Assembly (NCBI GenBank): GCA_947624745.1
Contig: CANQLR010000001.1
Coordinates: 62,001-126,000 of the forward strand
DNA from: an uncultured Clostridia bacterium
Lineage (GTDB): Bacteria; Bacillota; Clostridia; Oscillospirales; Ruminococcaceae
Direction of reading: 5' to 3'
Length of the DNA: 64,000 bases
Of the stretch, positions 48,639 to 57,733 are shown piece by piece (position 1 is the stretch's first letter; every line of letters begins with the position of its first letter). The notes under the pieces are model-generated. The model saw only the letters and a program-made list of their open reading frames with translations. It was not told where the DNA came from and did no database searches. The position numbers and the translations under genes are program-made.

Positions 48639-49073
48639 TTATTTATTTTTGTCCCGCCGGCGAAAGATCAGAAGCTTCTGCACAAAAAAGTTGAAAACGA
48701 ACATAACTGCCTCTGCAAGGGGCTTTGCGAGGGCAAGCGGCAACCCGACGAGCCGGACCAGCGCCTCCAAAAGGACAAAGGTTTTCACCGAAAAGCTCAC
48801 GAGCGCGAGGGAATAGTATCCGACAAGCTCGGGCCAAATTTTTTTGTGAGAGCGGAACACCCACGCCCGGTTAATGTGAAAATTTACCTGCGAGCTGCAC
48901 GCAAACGCGACCGTCGCCGCGAGCTCCATAGCCATCGGAACCAGCCCCCCGAGCGCAGCGCTCAAAATCAGTGTTATCGCGTAGTCGACGGCGAACGCCG
49001 CGCAGGAGGACAGAAAATATCTCACCGCCTGCCGCCCGAGCAGGCCCTTTATCGCGCCGGAAAGCTTTTTCAC
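48639..49073 (-). CDS. GtrA family membrane protein
   Basis: AVRYFLSSCAAFAVDYAITLIL...SSQVNFHINRAWVFRS...FVFNFFVQKLLIFRRR; GTG start chosen. Confidence 0.85.
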   Translation of the reverse strand: MKKLSGAIKGLLGRQAVRYFLSSCAAFAVDYAITLILSAALGGLVPMAMELAATVAFACSSQVNFHINRAWVFRSHKKIWPELVGYYSLALVSFSVKTFVLLEALVRLVGLPLALAKPLAEAVMFVFNFFVQKLLIFRRRDKNK

Positions 49074-49310
49074 GCCGCCGCCCCCTTCGTTTTTTCCTAT
49101 TATACCACACGGCGAGGCGTTTGTCCAGCGGGCGCGCGGGGCAATACTCCCCGAAATTTCTTTAAAAATGTGCATTATAAACAAAATTTCCCTGAACTAG
49201 TTGTCTAATCCGTCTGTTGAAAATATTTCTTTATTGTGTTATGATGTATATAGCAGAAGTTGCAGAAAAACCCGCAAATTCTGCAAATTTAATTACTTGG
49301 AGACATTAAA

Positions 49311-50783
49311 ATGAAAAGGATCATCGCCATCGCGCTTGTGCTCCTGACCGTTTTCGGCGCCGTAGGCTGCGGAAAACAGAAGCGCAAGCCCATTCAGCTT
49401 ACCCTTTCGACGGAGGATTCGGAGGCCATAATGAGGGCCGCGGGCATCGTTCTGCCCGACGCCGAGACCGCCGCGGGGGCAAACTCGGTCGTCCAGTGGT
49501 ACAGCTGGATAGACCTTTTCCAGAACTACAGCGACGAGGAGATCATTCAGACCGGTTATTGGACCTTCCAGAACAAATACGGCGGGTCGATAAAGTGGGT
49601 CGAGACGACCTATGACACCAGAAACACCGACCTTGCGAACCTTTTGGTCGCGGGGACCCCGCCGGACATGACCAACGCCGGCACCGCGATGCACGCGACC
49701 TTCCCCCTGAACGTCACCAAGGGAATGTATCAGCCGGTGGACGCGTGGGTCGACTATGACAACGACCCGCTGTGGAAGGAAATGAAGGACGCGGGCGAGT
49801 ATTACGAGCTCGGCGGAAAGCATTTCGCGATAGTTTACGACCTGACCTTCAAGGACGTCATACCCTACAACCGCCGTGTCATCACCGAATGGGGCTTCGA
49901 CGACCCGTGGGAGCTCTACCTTAACGACGAGTGGACGTGGGACGTTTTCTATGAGATGTGCCTCGACTTCAACTCTCCCGACGACAACCGCTTTGCCGTC
50001 GACGGGTGGTATGTGACCTGCAGCTTGGTCGAGGAGTCGACCGGCCACTATCTTATCGAGCGCGACGACGAGGGGCATTATATCTCGAACCTCTACGACC
50101 CCGTCATCGAGCAGGGTCACGACCTTGTTTATAATCTCGCCAAGAACGACTGCATGTTCAGGGTCGGCAACGACTACTGGGGGATAAACTCCTACGGCGG
50201 CTCGGCCTCGAACTACGGCTACCGCGTAAAGGACGGCCTCACGCTGTTCTGGCCCTGCGACGACGAGGGCTTTATCCGTCCCGTCGAGGAGCTTAAAAAC
50301 ACCTTCGGCGACGTCACCGACGGCGAGTTTATGATCTGCCCTCTGCCGAGGAACCCGAAGGGCGACGGCATATACTATCTCAACGCGATGCCCGACGCCT
50401 TCAACCTTATAAACGGCGCGCCGAACCCCGAGGGCGCGGTGCTTCTGGCGATGTGCACCCGGTTCAAGATCATGGACCCGACGGTCGTCGACATCGACCG
50501 CAAGCAGCTGAAGGAAAAATATTACTGGAGCGAGGAGATGCTGAGCGCATGGGACGAGTGCATGGCGATCACCCGCGCGAACGTAAGGCTCTACTATAAC
50601 GGCAACCTGACCGACCGCGTGGAGCAGCTTTACAACCAGTTTGACTGGGGCGTAATGCGCACCGGCGGCGCGAATACATACACCCAGCTCCGCGAGCAAA
50701 ACGCCGACACGCTCGAGTATTACCTCGACGAGCTGAATAAGATGATAGACGACTACGCGTATACGGAGGGGTATACGGGGTAG
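49311..50783 (+). CDS. Extracellular solute-binding lipoprotein (ABC type), orphan
   Basis: Lipobox LTVFGAVGC; solute-binding fold features (IQWVETTYDTRNTDLANLLVAGTPPDMTNAG-like). Confidence 0.8.
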   Translation: MKRIIAIALVLLTVFGAVGCGKQKRKPIQLTLSTEDSEAIMRAAGIVLPDAETAAGANSVVQWYSWIDLFQNYSDEEIIQTGYWTFQNKYGGSIKWVETTYDTRNTDLANLLVAGTPPDMTNAGTAMHATFPLNVTKGMYQPVDAWVDYDNDPLWKEMKDAGEYYELGGKHFAIVYDLTFKDVIPYNRRVITEWGFDDPWELYLNDEWTWDVFYEMCLDFNSPDDNRFAVDGWYVTCSLVEESTGHYLIERDDEGHYISNLYDPVIEQGHDLVYNLAKNDCMFRVGNDYWGINSYGGSASNYGYRVKDGLTLFWPCDDEGFIRPVEELKNTFGDVTDGEFMICPLPRNPKGDGIYYLNAMPDAFNLINGAPNPEGAVLLAMCTRFKIMDPTVVDIDRKQLKEKYYWSEEMLSAWDECMAITRANVRLYYNGNLTDRVEQLYNQFDWGVMRTGGANTYTQLREQNADTLEYYLDELNKMIDDYAYTEGYTG

Positions 50784-50797
50784 GGAAGGCCTGAATA

Positions 50798-50838
50798 ATG
50801 AAAAGATCAGGGCGCCGTAAGGCTCCCTGATTTCTTTT
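50798..50838 (+). terminator. Rho-independent terminator after the solute-binding protein gene
   Basis: GATCAGGGCGCCGTAAGGCTCCCTGATTTCTTTT. Confidence 0.75.
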
Positions 50839-50848
50839 GGGCGAAAAA

Positions 50849-51108
50849 GCGTCGTAAGCGATAAAGAGCTTGTGATTGGGGCCCCCAAAATGCCCGCATT
50901 TTGGGGAGAAGGCGGAGCAGCGGAATGAGTTAAGCGGCGATTTCGAGTGCGTAGCACGAAGAAAGCGCCGCAAGCGATATGGAGCTTGCGATTGGGGTCC
51001 CCAAAATGCCCGCATTTTGGGGAGAAGGCGGAGCAGCGGAATGAGTGAAGCGGCGATTTCGAGTGCGTAGCACGAAGAAAGCGCCGCAAGCGATATGGAG
51101 CTTGCGAC
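50849..51108 (+). repeat. 116-bp tandem repeat, about 2.2 copies, each with a CCCCAAAATGC/GCATTTTGGGG hairpin
   Basis: Copies start at 50849, 50965 and 51081. Confidence 0.92.
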
Positions 51109-51112
51109 GCCG

Positions 51113-51188
51113 TGGTCGGAGTGAAGGGATTTGAACCCCCGACATCCTGCTCCCAAAGCAGGCGCGCTGCCAACTGCGCTACACCCCG
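51113..51188 (-). tRNA. tRNA-Pro (TGG), encoded CCA
   Basis: CGGGGTG.TA.GCGCAGTTGGCAGCGC.G.CCTGCTTTGGGAGCAGG.ATGTC.GGGGGTTCAAATCCCTT.CACTCCG.ACCA. Confidence 0.95.
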
Positions 51189-51393
51189 GCCTGTATATTA
51201 TACAGCAAATTGCGCGAGTTGTCAAGACGGCAGGCTTTAAAAAAGCGCCCCCGCAGGCGGGGACACCGCTGCGCGGTTTCCCCGCACCCCTTCCGTGCCG
51301 TGCGGACTTCGGGGAGGGCGGCTTTGTTTGGGGCTTGTGCGGCGACAAGTTGGGTCTTGCTTCGCTCGACCCCGCCGCCTCGCTTCGCTCGGC

Positions 51394-51415
51394 GGGGGGG
51401 GGGGGGGGGGGGGGG
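51394..51415 (+). repeat. Homopolymer G22
   Basis: Uninterrupted G run. Confidence 0.9.
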
Positions 51416-51649
51416 ACACCGCTGCGCGGTTTCCCCCTAAACCCCCTTTTTGTGCCGCGCAGCGTCGGGCAAGCCGCGCTGCGCCTGCTGAACTCCCACT
51501 TGCAGTGCAGCAATAAGCTAAGATGTAGCCCCGACCTTCTCTTTGCCTCGCTCGTCGCTCGGCAAACGGGGAGACCCCCGGCGAGGGTCTCCCCACGTCG
51601 CAACAGCCCACCGGGCTGATTGCTCCTCCCTGTCCTGCGCTGACTTACG

Positions 51650-51745
51650 CCAAGGGGTATTTCGCGACTGCGGTCGCGACCAAGGGCGCTGCCCTTGGAT
51701 CCTGCCCGCTTTTTGAGGAAAAGCGGGGTAAAACCTTTTCGGTTT
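51650..51745 (-). repeat. Family B structured repeat, copy 3 (inverted relative to 26110)
   Basis: Reverse strand: AAAAGGTTTTACCCCGCTTTTCCTCAAAAAGCGGGCAGGATCCAAGGGCAGCGCCCTTGGTCGCGACCGCAGTCGCGAAATACCCCTTGGCGTAAGTCAGCGCAGGA. Confidence 0.75.
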
Positions 51746-51770
51746 ATCTCTTTGTAAACCAAGCTAAATC

Positions 51771-51805
51771 TCTATCTTCTATCCTCTATCCTCTACCCTC
51801 TAAAA
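51771..51805 (+). repeat. Heptad pyrimidine repeat (best A-type copy)
   Basis: TCTATCT TCTATCC TCTATCC TCTACCC TCTAAAA. Confidence 0.8.
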
Positions 51806-51833
51806 AGCTGCGGCGCCCCTCGTCGGGACGCCA
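51803..51833 (-). terminator. Rho-independent terminator after zinc-ribbon gene
   Basis: - strand GTGGCGTCCC-GACGA-GGGGCGCCGC-AGCTTTTT. Confidence 0.75.
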
Positions 51834-51838
51834 CGTTT

Positions 51839-52108
51839 TTACTTTTCTTCCTTCATCTTGGCGAAGCACTCGCTGCAGTAAACGGGTCTGTCGTCGTGCG
51901 GCTGGAAGGGAACTCTCGCCTCTTTGCCGCAGGCCGCGCAGGTCGCTGTGTAGAACTGCTTGCCTTCCTCTTTCTTCTTCTTGCGGCAGTCGCGGCACAT
52001 CTTGGGCTCGTTCTCGAAGCCCTTTTCTGCGTAGAATTCCTGTTCACCCGCGGTGAAAACAAATTCATTCCCGCAATTGCGGCATACCAATACCTTGTCT
52101 TCAAACAT
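51839..52108 (-). CDS. Zinc-ribbon protein (three CxxC-containing knuckles)
   Basis: MFEDKVLVCRNCGNEFVFTAGEQEFYAEKGFENEPKMCRDCRKKKKEEGK...CAACGKEARVPFQPHDDRPVYCSECF. Confidence 0.9.
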   Translation of the reverse strand: MFEDKVLVCRNCGNEFVFTAGEQEFYAEKGFENEPKMCRDCRKKKKEEGKQFYTATCAACGKEARVPFQPHDDRPVYCSECFAKMKEEK

Positions 52109-52288
52109 TGTCTGTCCCTCACTTAATTTATTTACCAAGTGTGCTTTCACCGACCGACTTGAATCGCCGCCGATATTTCTGCGGCCGCGGGCTTCGTTTC
52201 GGTGAACTGGCGGTTGAAGCCTTGTTAAACCTATCGGTAAAGGTTGTTTGGTATAGTTTATATAAAAACCCGCAGGTTTTTACCGAGA

Positions 52289-52867
52289 TCATTGCTGCAA
52301 AAACTTCTTCCGCAGCTTTTTCCGCACCCTCGCGAGCGCGTTGTCGACCGACTTTCTGTCGGTGCCCAAGATTTTCGCGATGTCCTGATAGCTCGCCCCG
52401 TCGATGTAAAGCGACAGCGTATTTCTCTCAAGCTCGGTCATCGACGCCGAGGTCTCCTCAAAAATCTCCCGTATAAACTCCCGATCTATCGCGATTTTTT
52501 CGGGAGATACGCCCGCCGCCTCCGGCTCGTCAAGGTCCTCGATGGGATCCTCTCTGCCCTTTATCCTTGCGGCTTTTTTGAGGGCGTTTTTCATTCTGTT
52601 CGCGGCGCAGTGCCCCGCATATGTCGAAAAGCTCGCTCCCGCTCCGGCGGAGTATGTCCTGATTGCGTTCCAAAGGCCCAGTATCCCCTCGGACACCAGA
52701 TCGTCCCTGTCGGCGCCGCTCACCCGATAGATGGCGGCCATTCGCCTTAAGGACGGCAGATAGCGGGAAATAAGCTCCTCACAGGCCGCGACGTCCTGCT
52801 CGGCTGCCGCCAGAAGCTCGTCGTCGCTTCGCCCGTCAAATCTTTCATCGGTACGCATTTTTGCCAC
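52289..52867 (-). CDS. RNA polymerase sigma-70 family factor (SigH-like)
   Basis: DRDDLVSEGILGLWNAIRTYSAGAGASFSTYAGHCAANRMKNALKK; region 4 SYQDIAKILGTDRKSVDNALARVRKKL. Confidence 0.88.
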   Translation of the reverse strand: MAKMRTDERFDGRSDDELLAAAEQDVAACEELISRYLPSLRRMAAIYRVSGADRDDLVSEGILGLWNAIRTYSAGAGASFSTYAGHCAANRMKNALKKAARIKGREDPIEDLDEPEAAGVSPEKIAIDREFIREIFEETSASMTELERNTLSLYIDGASYQDIAKILGTDRKSVDNALARVRKKLRKKFLQQ

Positions 52868-53165
52868 CTCTGCCCAAAAATCCCGCCGCTTCTTCGCTTC
52901 GGGACCCTATGCCTTTATAACCGCTATATAATAATAGCATTTTCTTGCACGTTTGTCAAGTGAAAAATGTATTTTTTAACAGTTTTCGTCGAACCATACA
53001 AAAATAACCATGCGCCGTGCAATAAATAGACAGTTTAAGCGCTAAAAAACCGCCGAAATTCGCCGCTTTAACGCGCTCCCCCACGAATATTTTCCCCCGG
53101 GAGGAGCACTTTCCGCCCGGGGGTACACATCTGATTTCTGATTATCTAACCTCTGCCCTCTGTCG

Positions 53166-54875
53166 TCAGCCCTGCCTCATTCTGAACGTCACCGACAGCG
53201 TTCTCTTGAGCTCGTTGTTGGTGTCGCTGAACTTCTGGTTCGTGACTCTCTTCGAGGTATAGGGCTTGACTATCTCGCTCTGGAAGGTCTTGAGCGTGAA
53301 GTGGTTCGAGAACTTCATGAACTCCTCCTCGTTCGAGAACTGAACCCGCAGATAGCGGTAGGCTGTCTTGGTGTCGGCGGCCGCGCTCTCAAGCTGCTTC
53401 TTGAGGATAGCGACGCCCTCGTCGTATGTATCGGCGTAGTAGCCGTTCAGCTTATACCAGTTGAGGTCGTTCGAGGTCGCCGACGGCATGGTGTAGTACT
53501 TCGACAGGTCGTAAACGGTGCTCCTCGTGTTTTTCATGTACTGGTCGGTCACGCAGAGGAAGTCATAGTTTAGGTAGCTCAGGTCCTGTTCGAACACGTC
53601 GCCGTCCGGGTCGCCCCATGTGGTGTCGATGTTGTACCAGTTTCCGTTGATCTTGACCTTCACCCACGCGTGCATGGCCTCCATTCCCACGCCGACGTCG
53701 TAGACAACGTCAAATCCCGCGCGGGAGAGGAGATAGAAGGTGCCCTTCGCATAGCCGAGGCAGGTCGCGCCGCCGTCGACTATCGGGCCGTAGGTCGAGC
53801 CCTCATAGCTTCCGCCGTATCTGACGTGCTGGCAGAGATACTCGTAAATATACTTGACCTTATTGTAGTCGGACATACCCGAGCAGCCCGCAAGTATCGA
53901 ATCTGCCTTGGAGCTTAAGTCGTTCATCATCTTTTTCGCGGCGTCAAGGTTGTCGACGTAGTAGTCGAGATAAAGGGTCGAGCCTCTGCGCGAGCCCACG
54001 CCCTCGAAGTAGCAGTAGCCTGTCCCGACGATGTGCGCGATCTTGCTCGCAATCTCGCCGGCCTCGTCGTCCGAAACATACTCGCCGATATTGACTACCG
54101 GCAGAAGCTGCTCGACGGCAAGGGCGATCTTATTGAGGGCCGACTTGAAGCGGTCCTCTTTAAACAGGCCGTACATATACTCGCACTCGTTCGCCTTCAC
54201 CCAGTCCCCTCCGATGGCGGTAGCGGTGGTCGACGGAGTGGTGTCGGAGGTCCCGGTCGAGGCGGTTGTAGCCGGGGTCTTCGAGCCCTCGCTGACGTTT
54301 TCGGTCTCGGTCCTGCCCTCGTCGACGTTCTCGGTCTCGTTGTCCTCTTTCTTGGTCGTGACTGCGGCCGCGGCGGGCTTGTCCGCGCTTATATAAAGAT
54401 TCGATACAAAGCCCTTTCCGCCCTTGAAATCAATTTCATACCAGCCGGTAGAGGCGCGACCGGTGACGTTTACCTCGTCTCCCTCGGCCAGAGCGCCCAG
54501 CTTGCCGAAATCGGTCGACGGGCCCTTTCTCACGTTAAGGGACATCGTCGCGTACATGGTGGCGCTCATCGGCTCGACGGTGTAATCGTCCTTGGAGGAC
54601 GTTTCGCTCTTGGTCTCGGGCTTGGTCTCGGCCGTGGTGACGGTTGTTTCGGGAGCGGGGGTGGTCACGGGCTCGGGGGTCGTCTCGGGAGCGGGAGTTG
54701 TTTCGGGAAGGGTGGTGGTCGGCTCGGGGGTGGTGATCGGCGGCTCGGTCACGGAAGGGTCAATGCTTCCCGAAGGCATGGGCAAAGGCTCGTCCTCGAC
54801 CTGTCCGCAGCCCGCGAGCATCGTGACCGCCATTACCGCCGCAAGAAGAAGGGCGGCTAAGCGTTTCAAGTTCAT
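53166..54875 (-). CDS. Lipoprotein with SH3-like and transglutaminase-like domains
   Basis: Lipobox VTMLAGC; SH3 MSLNVRKGPSTDFGKLGALAEGDEVNVTGRASTGWYEI; GGATCLGYAKGTFYLLSRAGFDV...HAWVKVKINGNWYNIDTTWGDPD. Confidence 0.9.
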   Translation of the reverse strand: MNLKRLAALLLAAVMAVTMLAGCGQVEDEPLPMPSGSIDPSVTEPPITTPEPTTTLPETTPAPETTPEPVTTPAPETTVTTAETKPETKSETSSKDDYTVEPMSATMYATMSLNVRKGPSTDFGKLGALAEGDEVNVTGRASTGWYEIDFKGGKGFVSNLYISADKPAAAAVTTKKEDNETENVDEGRTETENVSEGSKTPATTASTGTSDTTPSTTATAIGGDWVKANECEYMYGLFKEDRFKSALNKIALAVEQLLPVVNIGEYVSDDEAGEIASKIAHIVGTGYCYFEGVGSRRGSTLYLDYYVDNLDAAKKMMNDLSSKADSILAGCSGMSDYNKVKYIYEYLCQHVRYGGSYEGSTYGPIVDGGATCLGYAKGTFYLLSRAGFDVVYDVGVGMEAMHAWVKVKINGNWYNIDTTWGDPDGDVFEQDLSYLNYDFLCVTDQYMKNTRSTVYDLSKYYTMPSATSNDLNWYKLNGYYADTYDEGVAILKKQLESAAADTKTAYRYLRVQFSNEEEFMKFSNHFTLKTFQSEIVKPYTSKRVTNQKFSDTNNELKRTLSVTFRMRQG

Positions 54876-54910
54876 ACAAATTCCTCCAATGCGATTTTAT
54901 CCTAAAGCGT

Positions 54911-56209
54911 TTACTGTTCCTTGTCGTTGAGGGTGACTATAAAGGTGTACTGTCCCTCGCCGTCCTCGAATCCGTTGTAAACGCCCCATTTACGGTTGTT
55001 GAAGTTGGGCCCGTAGTCCTCGATGAGCTGCATTATCTCGCCGTGGCTGCCGTCGTCGCGGTTCGCCTTGAGCATCTTGTCGCGGACCTCGGTGTATACC
55101 TCCTCGTTCGGGAAGCGGAGGTAGATATAGTGCTTGTTGTTTGCGTTGCAGTTTTCGAGCTGCTTGATGACCGACTGCCTCGCCGAGTCGTAGGAATCGC
55201 AGACGAAGCCCTCGGTGGCGTGGAAGTTGTGCTCCATCGAGGTCGCGACGGGCTCGTCGAAGTAGTAGTTTTCGTTCTTGGCCTTGTGGTCCTTAAGGAG
55301 CTCCTCGTCCGAAACGAGGAAGTAGTCATAGTTGACGTATTCGGGGTCGGTCTGGTCGGCGGGGTCGGCCCATGTCGGGTCGACGATATACCACTGCCCG
55401 TCCGAGAGCTTGACATAGTTCCACTTGTGGGTGACGCTTTCGTTGTTTCCCACGCCGATGCAGTAGACGGTCTCGAAGCCGGCTCTCGAAAGAAGCAGGT
55501 TCATGGCGTCGGCATACCCCTGGCAGGTCGCGGTGCCGTCGCAAAGGGCACCGTATGCGGTGTAGTAGGTCGGGTTGTCCTCGGAATAGCGGCAGTTCAG
55601 GACGAGGGCGTCGTGGAGATATTTTATCTGCTCATACTCGCTGCCGTCCGGCATTGCGGAAACGATCTCGGCGATCTTTTGGTTGAGCGCGGCGGTAATG
55701 CCCTGCGCGTCCTCGGCGGTGTTGATGATGTCGAGGTTGAAGGAGCATATCAGCGCAGTGACCATGTTGGGGTCGTTCTCGTCATAGATTATGCGGAAGG
55801 ACCTGCCGAGGTAGGGATAACCCATGCAGCAGTCGGTGATGAGGTGCATGAAGTATTCGGAGTTTTCCTCCTTGGTGATGGGATATTCGAGCGAGATGAA
55901 CTGCGTGACGTTTTTGATGGAGGTCAGCGCGGCGGCAAGGTTGGCCTTGGTCTCGTTCGAGAGGTGATCCCAGACGTATTCGATACCGTTGTCATAGACG
56001 AAGCTCGTGTCATAGCCGTTCCACATCTCGGCCTCGGGCACGGCAAGGGTGACAGGCTCATCGGTCATCGGGAGGACGGTGTTCTGGTCGGCGGTGGTCT
56101 GCGCGGGCTCGGTAGAGGCCGCGGGGCCGTCTTCAATGGTATTGCCGCAGGAAACGAGCAGGCACGCGCTCACGCATATCGCGAGAAAAAGAGACAGAAA
56201 ACGTTTCAT
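54911..56209 (-). CDS. Transglutaminase-like lipoprotein, tandem paralogue
   Basis: Lipobox ACLLVSC; DGTATCQGYADAMNLLLSRAGFETVYCIG...HKWNYVKLSDGQWYIVDPTWADP. Confidence 0.9.
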   Translation of the reverse strand: MKRFLSLFLAICVSACLLVSCGNTIEDGPAASTEPAQTTADQNTVLPMTDEPVTLAVPEAEMWNGYDTSFVYDNGIEYVWDHLSNETKANLAAALTSIKNVTQFISLEYPITKEENSEYFMHLITDCCMGYPYLGRSFRIIYDENDPNMVTALICSFNLDIINTAEDAQGITAALNQKIAEIVSAMPDGSEYEQIKYLHDALVLNCRYSEDNPTYYTAYGALCDGTATCQGYADAMNLLLSRAGFETVYCIGVGNNESVTHKWNYVKLSDGQWYIVDPTWADPADQTDPEYVNYDYFLVSDEELLKDHKAKNENYYFDEPVATSMEHNFHATEGFVCDSYDSARQSVIKQLENCNANNKHYIYLRFPNEEVYTEVRDKMLKANRDDGSHGEIMQLIEDYGPNFNNRKWGVYNGFEDGEGQYTFIVTLNDKEQ

Positions 56210-56419
56210 AAAAAGATCCTTTCGTTATTGATAAACTTGCTTCTTATCGGCCCCGTATCCGGGGAATTTTGGTTTTCCCGCTGCGAGGCCATATTATTAC
56301 TTCTTAATAATAACCGCAAATCGGCAGTTTGTCAAGAGGAAAATTCAGTGAAAGGCAACAGAAAACAGAAATCAGAGGTCAGATTTACAAGGTGGCGCCT
56401 GCGGCGCGATCAAAGCGCG

Positions 56420-56825
56420 GGGAGGATGGGGCGAAGCCCGGCCGCCCGCGAAGCGGGCGGCACGCCCTGCCGGGCAGGGGTCTGCGCGGAGCTCGTTAGG
56501 GGCTTGCCGGGGGCGTTTTACGCGAAAAAGCGAAATAGTCCGCAGCCGGCAGGGCGGGAGCGCCCTTTAGGGCGCTCCCGGGCTTCGCCCGTGCGTTGCA
56601 GCAGCCGAGTGCAGACATACAGCCTCACGCGGGACAAAGCGCCTCTTACCCGGGGCGCGCGCAGGCCGCGGGCAAAGCGGCGGGGAACCCCTGCGGGGTT
56701 CCCCGCACCCCTCCCGCCTTGTCGGCGAAGCCCCGCGCGAGCCTTCGGCTCGCGCGCCCCGCCGCGCGGGGCGCGGCGGGGCCGTGGGCGGACGCTCCGC
56801 GTCCGCCCACGGGGCTTCGCCCCAC
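56420..56825. repeat. Modular cloverleaf-repeat block R9 (type 2 only)
   Basis: Unit 56724-56822 with three hairpins; degenerate units around 56428 and 56560. Confidence 0.75.
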
Positions 56826-56841
56826 CCCCATCCCCCTGCAC

Positions 56842-57720
56842 CTAACTCCCAGCAACCTCCCCCACAGCCCTCACGCTGTCGGCGCACGCCTGCTCCACCC
56901 GCGCAAAGTCTATCTCCACAAGCTCCGAGTGCGGAAACTCCCTCTCCACGTCGTCCCTATCCACCTTATCCGAGTAGTAGACCACGTCCGGGGCGAGCTC
57001 ATACAGCTCCTCCTCCGTCGCGGTGTATTTTTCCTCCGTCCATGCCGGCTTCCCCAAAAGCCCGAAAAGCTCGGCGGCAAAGCTCCCCTGCGGGGTCAGC
57101 ATCATCCCCTCGGGCGCATAGTCCTCAATAACTATCCACGTCCTGTCCGGCGCGGCCGAACTCAGCGCCATGAACACCTCGTTCATCTCCGAGATGATCT
57201 CGTTCGGCCTCTCGCGGCCGCTCACCGCCCCGTAAAACGCAAGTCCAAGCTTCATATACTCGTCGCACAGCTCGGCATAACTCTTCGGCGCCGCCATCTC
57301 CAGCACCCTCACCCCGGCCTCCTTCAGCTTCAGCCGGTCCGTCGCCGCGATCGGAGACTGCGTGATCAAAAGCTCCGGCGCGGCCTCTTTTATCGCCTCA
57401 ACGTCGGGAAGCGCCGCCGAGCCTATCCTTTTCATATCCTCCGGCGCGTCGCAATAGTCGCTCACCGCGCATATCCTGTCCCCCAGCCCCAGATCGTTCA
57501 GTATTTTCGTGATCGCGGGCGACAGCGAAGCCACGCTCGCGGGGGATGTCTCAAACGTCTCCCCGTCAAAGCTCACCGGGTATTCCGGCATGACCGGCGG
57601 CAGATCCTCAATAGGCGCGGGGGTATTTTCGCTCACGAGCGGCTCGGGTATCGCGTCGGCGCAGGCCGATAACATCATCGCCAGCCCGAGCGCCAAAAGT
57701 ATAAACCTTTTTCTTTTCAT
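56842..57720 (-). CDS. Periplasmic-binding lipoprotein, BtuF/FhuD-like (class III SBP), orphan
   Basis: Lipobox AMMLSAC; ASLSPAITKILNDLGLGDRICAVSDYCDAPEDMKRIGSAALPDVEAIKEAAPELLI. Confidence 0.9.
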   Translation of the reverse strand: MKRKRFILLALGLAMMLSACADAIPEPLVSENTPAPIEDLPPVMPEYPVSFDGETFETSPASVASLSPAITKILNDLGLGDRICAVSDYCDAPEDMKRIGSAALPDVEAIKEAAPELLITQSPIAATDRLKLKEAGVRVLEMAAPKSYAELCDEYMKLGLAFYGAVSGRERPNEIISEMNEVFMALSSAAPDRTWIVIEDYAPEGMMLTPQGSFAAELFGLLGKPAWTEEKYTATEEELYELAPDVVYYSDKVDRDDVEREFPHSELVEIDFARVEQACADSVRAVGEVAGS

Positions 57721-57733
57721 GTAAACTCCTTCT

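Noticed and set aside
49293-51173. 626-aa ORF on - overlapping the solute-binding protein gene
   Set aside because: Antisense of a well-supported lipoprotein gene, low-complexity composition, runs through tandem repeats; artefact of GC-rich codon usage
56596-57672. 358-aa ORF on + over the BtuF-like gene
   Set aside because: The - strand gene has a lipobox and a conserved SBP fold; the + frame is Arg/Pro-rich noise
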